Part shown: in pieces, positions 15,285 to 16,199 of the stretch
How the letters are laid out: each line of letters starts with the position of its first letter
Position numbering within the stretch: the stretch's first letter is position 1
Assembly: GCA_017998195.1 (NCBI GenBank)
Contig: JAGODN010000012.1
Location: forward strand, 1-16,199
Source: Desulfobulbus sp.
GTDB taxonomy: Bacteria; Desulfobacterota; Desulfobulbia; Desulfobulbales; Desulfobulbaceae
Length of the DNA: 16,199 bases
Direction: 5' to 3'
Position numbers and translations under genes: made by a program
The notes under the pieces: model-generated
Seen by the model: only the letters and a program-made list of their open reading frames with translations
What the model was told of the DNA's origin: nothing
Database searches by the model: none

Positions 15285-16076
15285 ATGCGCTGGCACCACC
15301 CCCTTGTCCTGCTGCTCCTGCTGCTCGCCATCGCCCTGCCGGGTGGGGCCGCCGAGGTCGATACCGCCAGCCGGCGCCTCAAGGTCGAGGCGTATCGCCA
15401 CTACTACGGCCAGGGCCGGCCGGTCAACCTGGCCCGCGCCCTGGGCCTGTACCTCGAGGCGGCCGGGCGCGGCGACGCCGAGGCCCAGTTCATCGCCGGC
15501 GGCATGCTCCATCGCGGCCTGGGCACGGACCCGGACCGGCGCGGCGCTTTTCGCTGGCTGCTGGCGGCGGCGGAACAGGGAAGGAGCAGCGCGGAGTCCC
15601 TGTACCTGATCGGCAGCGGCTATTTCCGCGGCAGCGTGGTGCCGCAGAATTTCCTCGAGGCCAGGGCCTGGCTCGACCGGGCGGCGGGCGAGGGCAGCGT
15701 GCCCGCCTGCACGGATCTCGCCTACCTGCTCTACAACGGTCTCGGCGGTGGGCAGGATTACCCGCGGGCGCTGCAGCTTTACGAACAGGCGGCCCGGCGG
15801 GGCGACGTGCTCGCCCAGGCCAACACCGGCCTGATGTACGCGACCGGCACGGGCACGGCAACCGACCGGGCGCGCGCTTACGCCTGGTACGCGCTGGCCG
15901 CCAGCCGGGGCAATACCTTCGCGGCCGTCAGCCGCAACCGGCTCATGACCGATATGAGCTGGGAGGAGTTGAACCGGGCCCAGGCCGTTGCCGTGGACCT
16001 GTACCGGGAGATCGAAGAGCTGCCGCCGCGGCCGGCGGCAGCCGAAATGGGCACACCGGCCGCGACCGCACCCTAG
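15285..16076 (+). CDS. exported Sel1-repeat (SLR/TPR-like) protein
   Basis: This 263-residue protein has a signal peptide in residues 1-23 (MRWHHPLVLLLLLLAIALPGGAA), predicted to be cleaved near GAA, so it should be periplasmic or secreted. The rest consists of about five Sel1-type helical repeats of roughly 36 residues. Recurring features are A-x-x-x-Y/W-L/Y-x-x-A-A-x-x-G and A-x-x-x-L-x-x-M/L-Y-x-G-x-G, for example ALGLYLEAAGRGDAEAQFIAG, ALQLYEQAARRGDVLAQANTG and AYAWYALAASRGNTFA. Such repeats form scaffolds for protein-protein contacts; no enzymatic motif is seen. The ATG at 15285 has GGAG at 15272-15275. It lies 117 bp after the vWA gene on the same strand and could be cotranscribed. A direct role with the AAA+/vWA pair is unlikely because it acts outside the cytoplasm. 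Confidence 0.88.
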   Translation: MRWHHPLVLLLLLLAIALPGGAAEVDTASRRLKVEAYRHYYGQGRPVNLARALGLYLEAAGRGDAEAQFIAGGMLHRGLGTDPDRRGAFRWLLAAAEQGRSSAESLYLIGSGYFRGSVVPQNFLEARAWLDRAAGEGSVPACTDLAYLLYNGLGGGQDYPRALQLYEQAARRGDVLAQANTGLMYATGTGTATDRARAYAWYALAASRGNTFAAVSRNRLMTDMSWEELNRAQAVAVDLYREIEELPPRPAAAEMGTPAATAP

Positions 16077-16199
16077 CAGGATGTCGGACTTTCGGGAGCG
16101 ATGATCCGTAATGCACTGATTTTAGGTGTTTTTGTGTTTTCGCCCCGGCCTAAAGCCAAATCGTAAAACAACGGAAATTCAGTTATTTGAAATACTTGA
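16077..16199. other. AT-richer right edge without a recognisable gene
   Basis: After the Sel1 gene the composition shifts to more A and T, most clearly from 16105 to the end. The only open frame is a 21-codon one at 16101-16166 with no family features. No T-run terminator hairpin is evident. The segment could be an upstream region of the next gene or the edge of a mobile element; the window ends too soon to tell. Confidence 0.4.

Noticed and set aside
16101..16166. A 21-codon open frame at the right edge with GGGAG upstream
   Set aside because: The spacing of the putative ribosome binding site is too short, the frame is tiny, and nothing in the peptide is recognisable.

Overview
The window is a GC-rich stretch from a Gram-negative bacterium. 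The lipid A genes lpxK and lpxC imply an LPS outer membrane. An NtrC-type sigma54 activator and a CbbQ/CbbO-type ATPase pair are also present. The gene style resembles Desulfobacterota (Desulfobulbales-like) or another GC-rich proteobacterium, but this is an impression and not a test. Nearly all of the sequence is coding. I see no tRNA, rRNA, CRISPR array, transposase or phage gene.

Layout. (1) Bases 1-5127, minus strand: a five-gene branched-chain amino acid ABC transporter operon read livK-livH-livM-livG-livF, followed after 48 bp by the 5' part of a Gfo/Idh/MocA oxidoreductase gene cut by the window edge. (2) Bases 5407-7753, plus strand: lpxK and lpxC, separated by a 271-bp AT-rich spacer holding candidate regulatory sites, and closed by a strong intrinsic terminator after lpxC. 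(3) Bases 7875-9631, plus strand: a well-formed sigma70-type promoter, then proC and nadK with ATGA-overlapping stop and start. (4) Bases 9647-11906, minus strand: a PHP-domain phosphoesterase gene followed by a sigma54-dependent response regulator, convergent with nadK. (5) Bases 12035-16076, plus strand: a sigma70-type promoter, a CbbQ-type MoxR AAA+ ATPase, its large von Willebrand A partner (CbbO/NorD type), and an exported Sel1-repeat protein. (6) Bases 16077-16199: AT-richer sequence with no recognisable gene.

How the parts work together. The liv genes form a complete high-affinity uptake system: a binding protein with the two-cysteine pattern of LivJ/LivK, two permeases and two ATPases. 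lpxC performs the committed step of lipid A synthesis and lpxK adds the 4'-phosphate. proC uses NADPH and nadK makes NADP, so their coupling is metabolically sensible. The AAA+/vWA pair has the architecture of a metalloenzyme-remodelling chaperone, but neither Rubisco nor nitric oxide reductase genes are in the window, so its client is unknown. I found no clearly new system. The most interesting leads are that orphan chaperone pair and a possible sigma54 promoter with an upstream dyad in front of lpxC, in a window that also encodes a sigma54 activator without a partner kinase.
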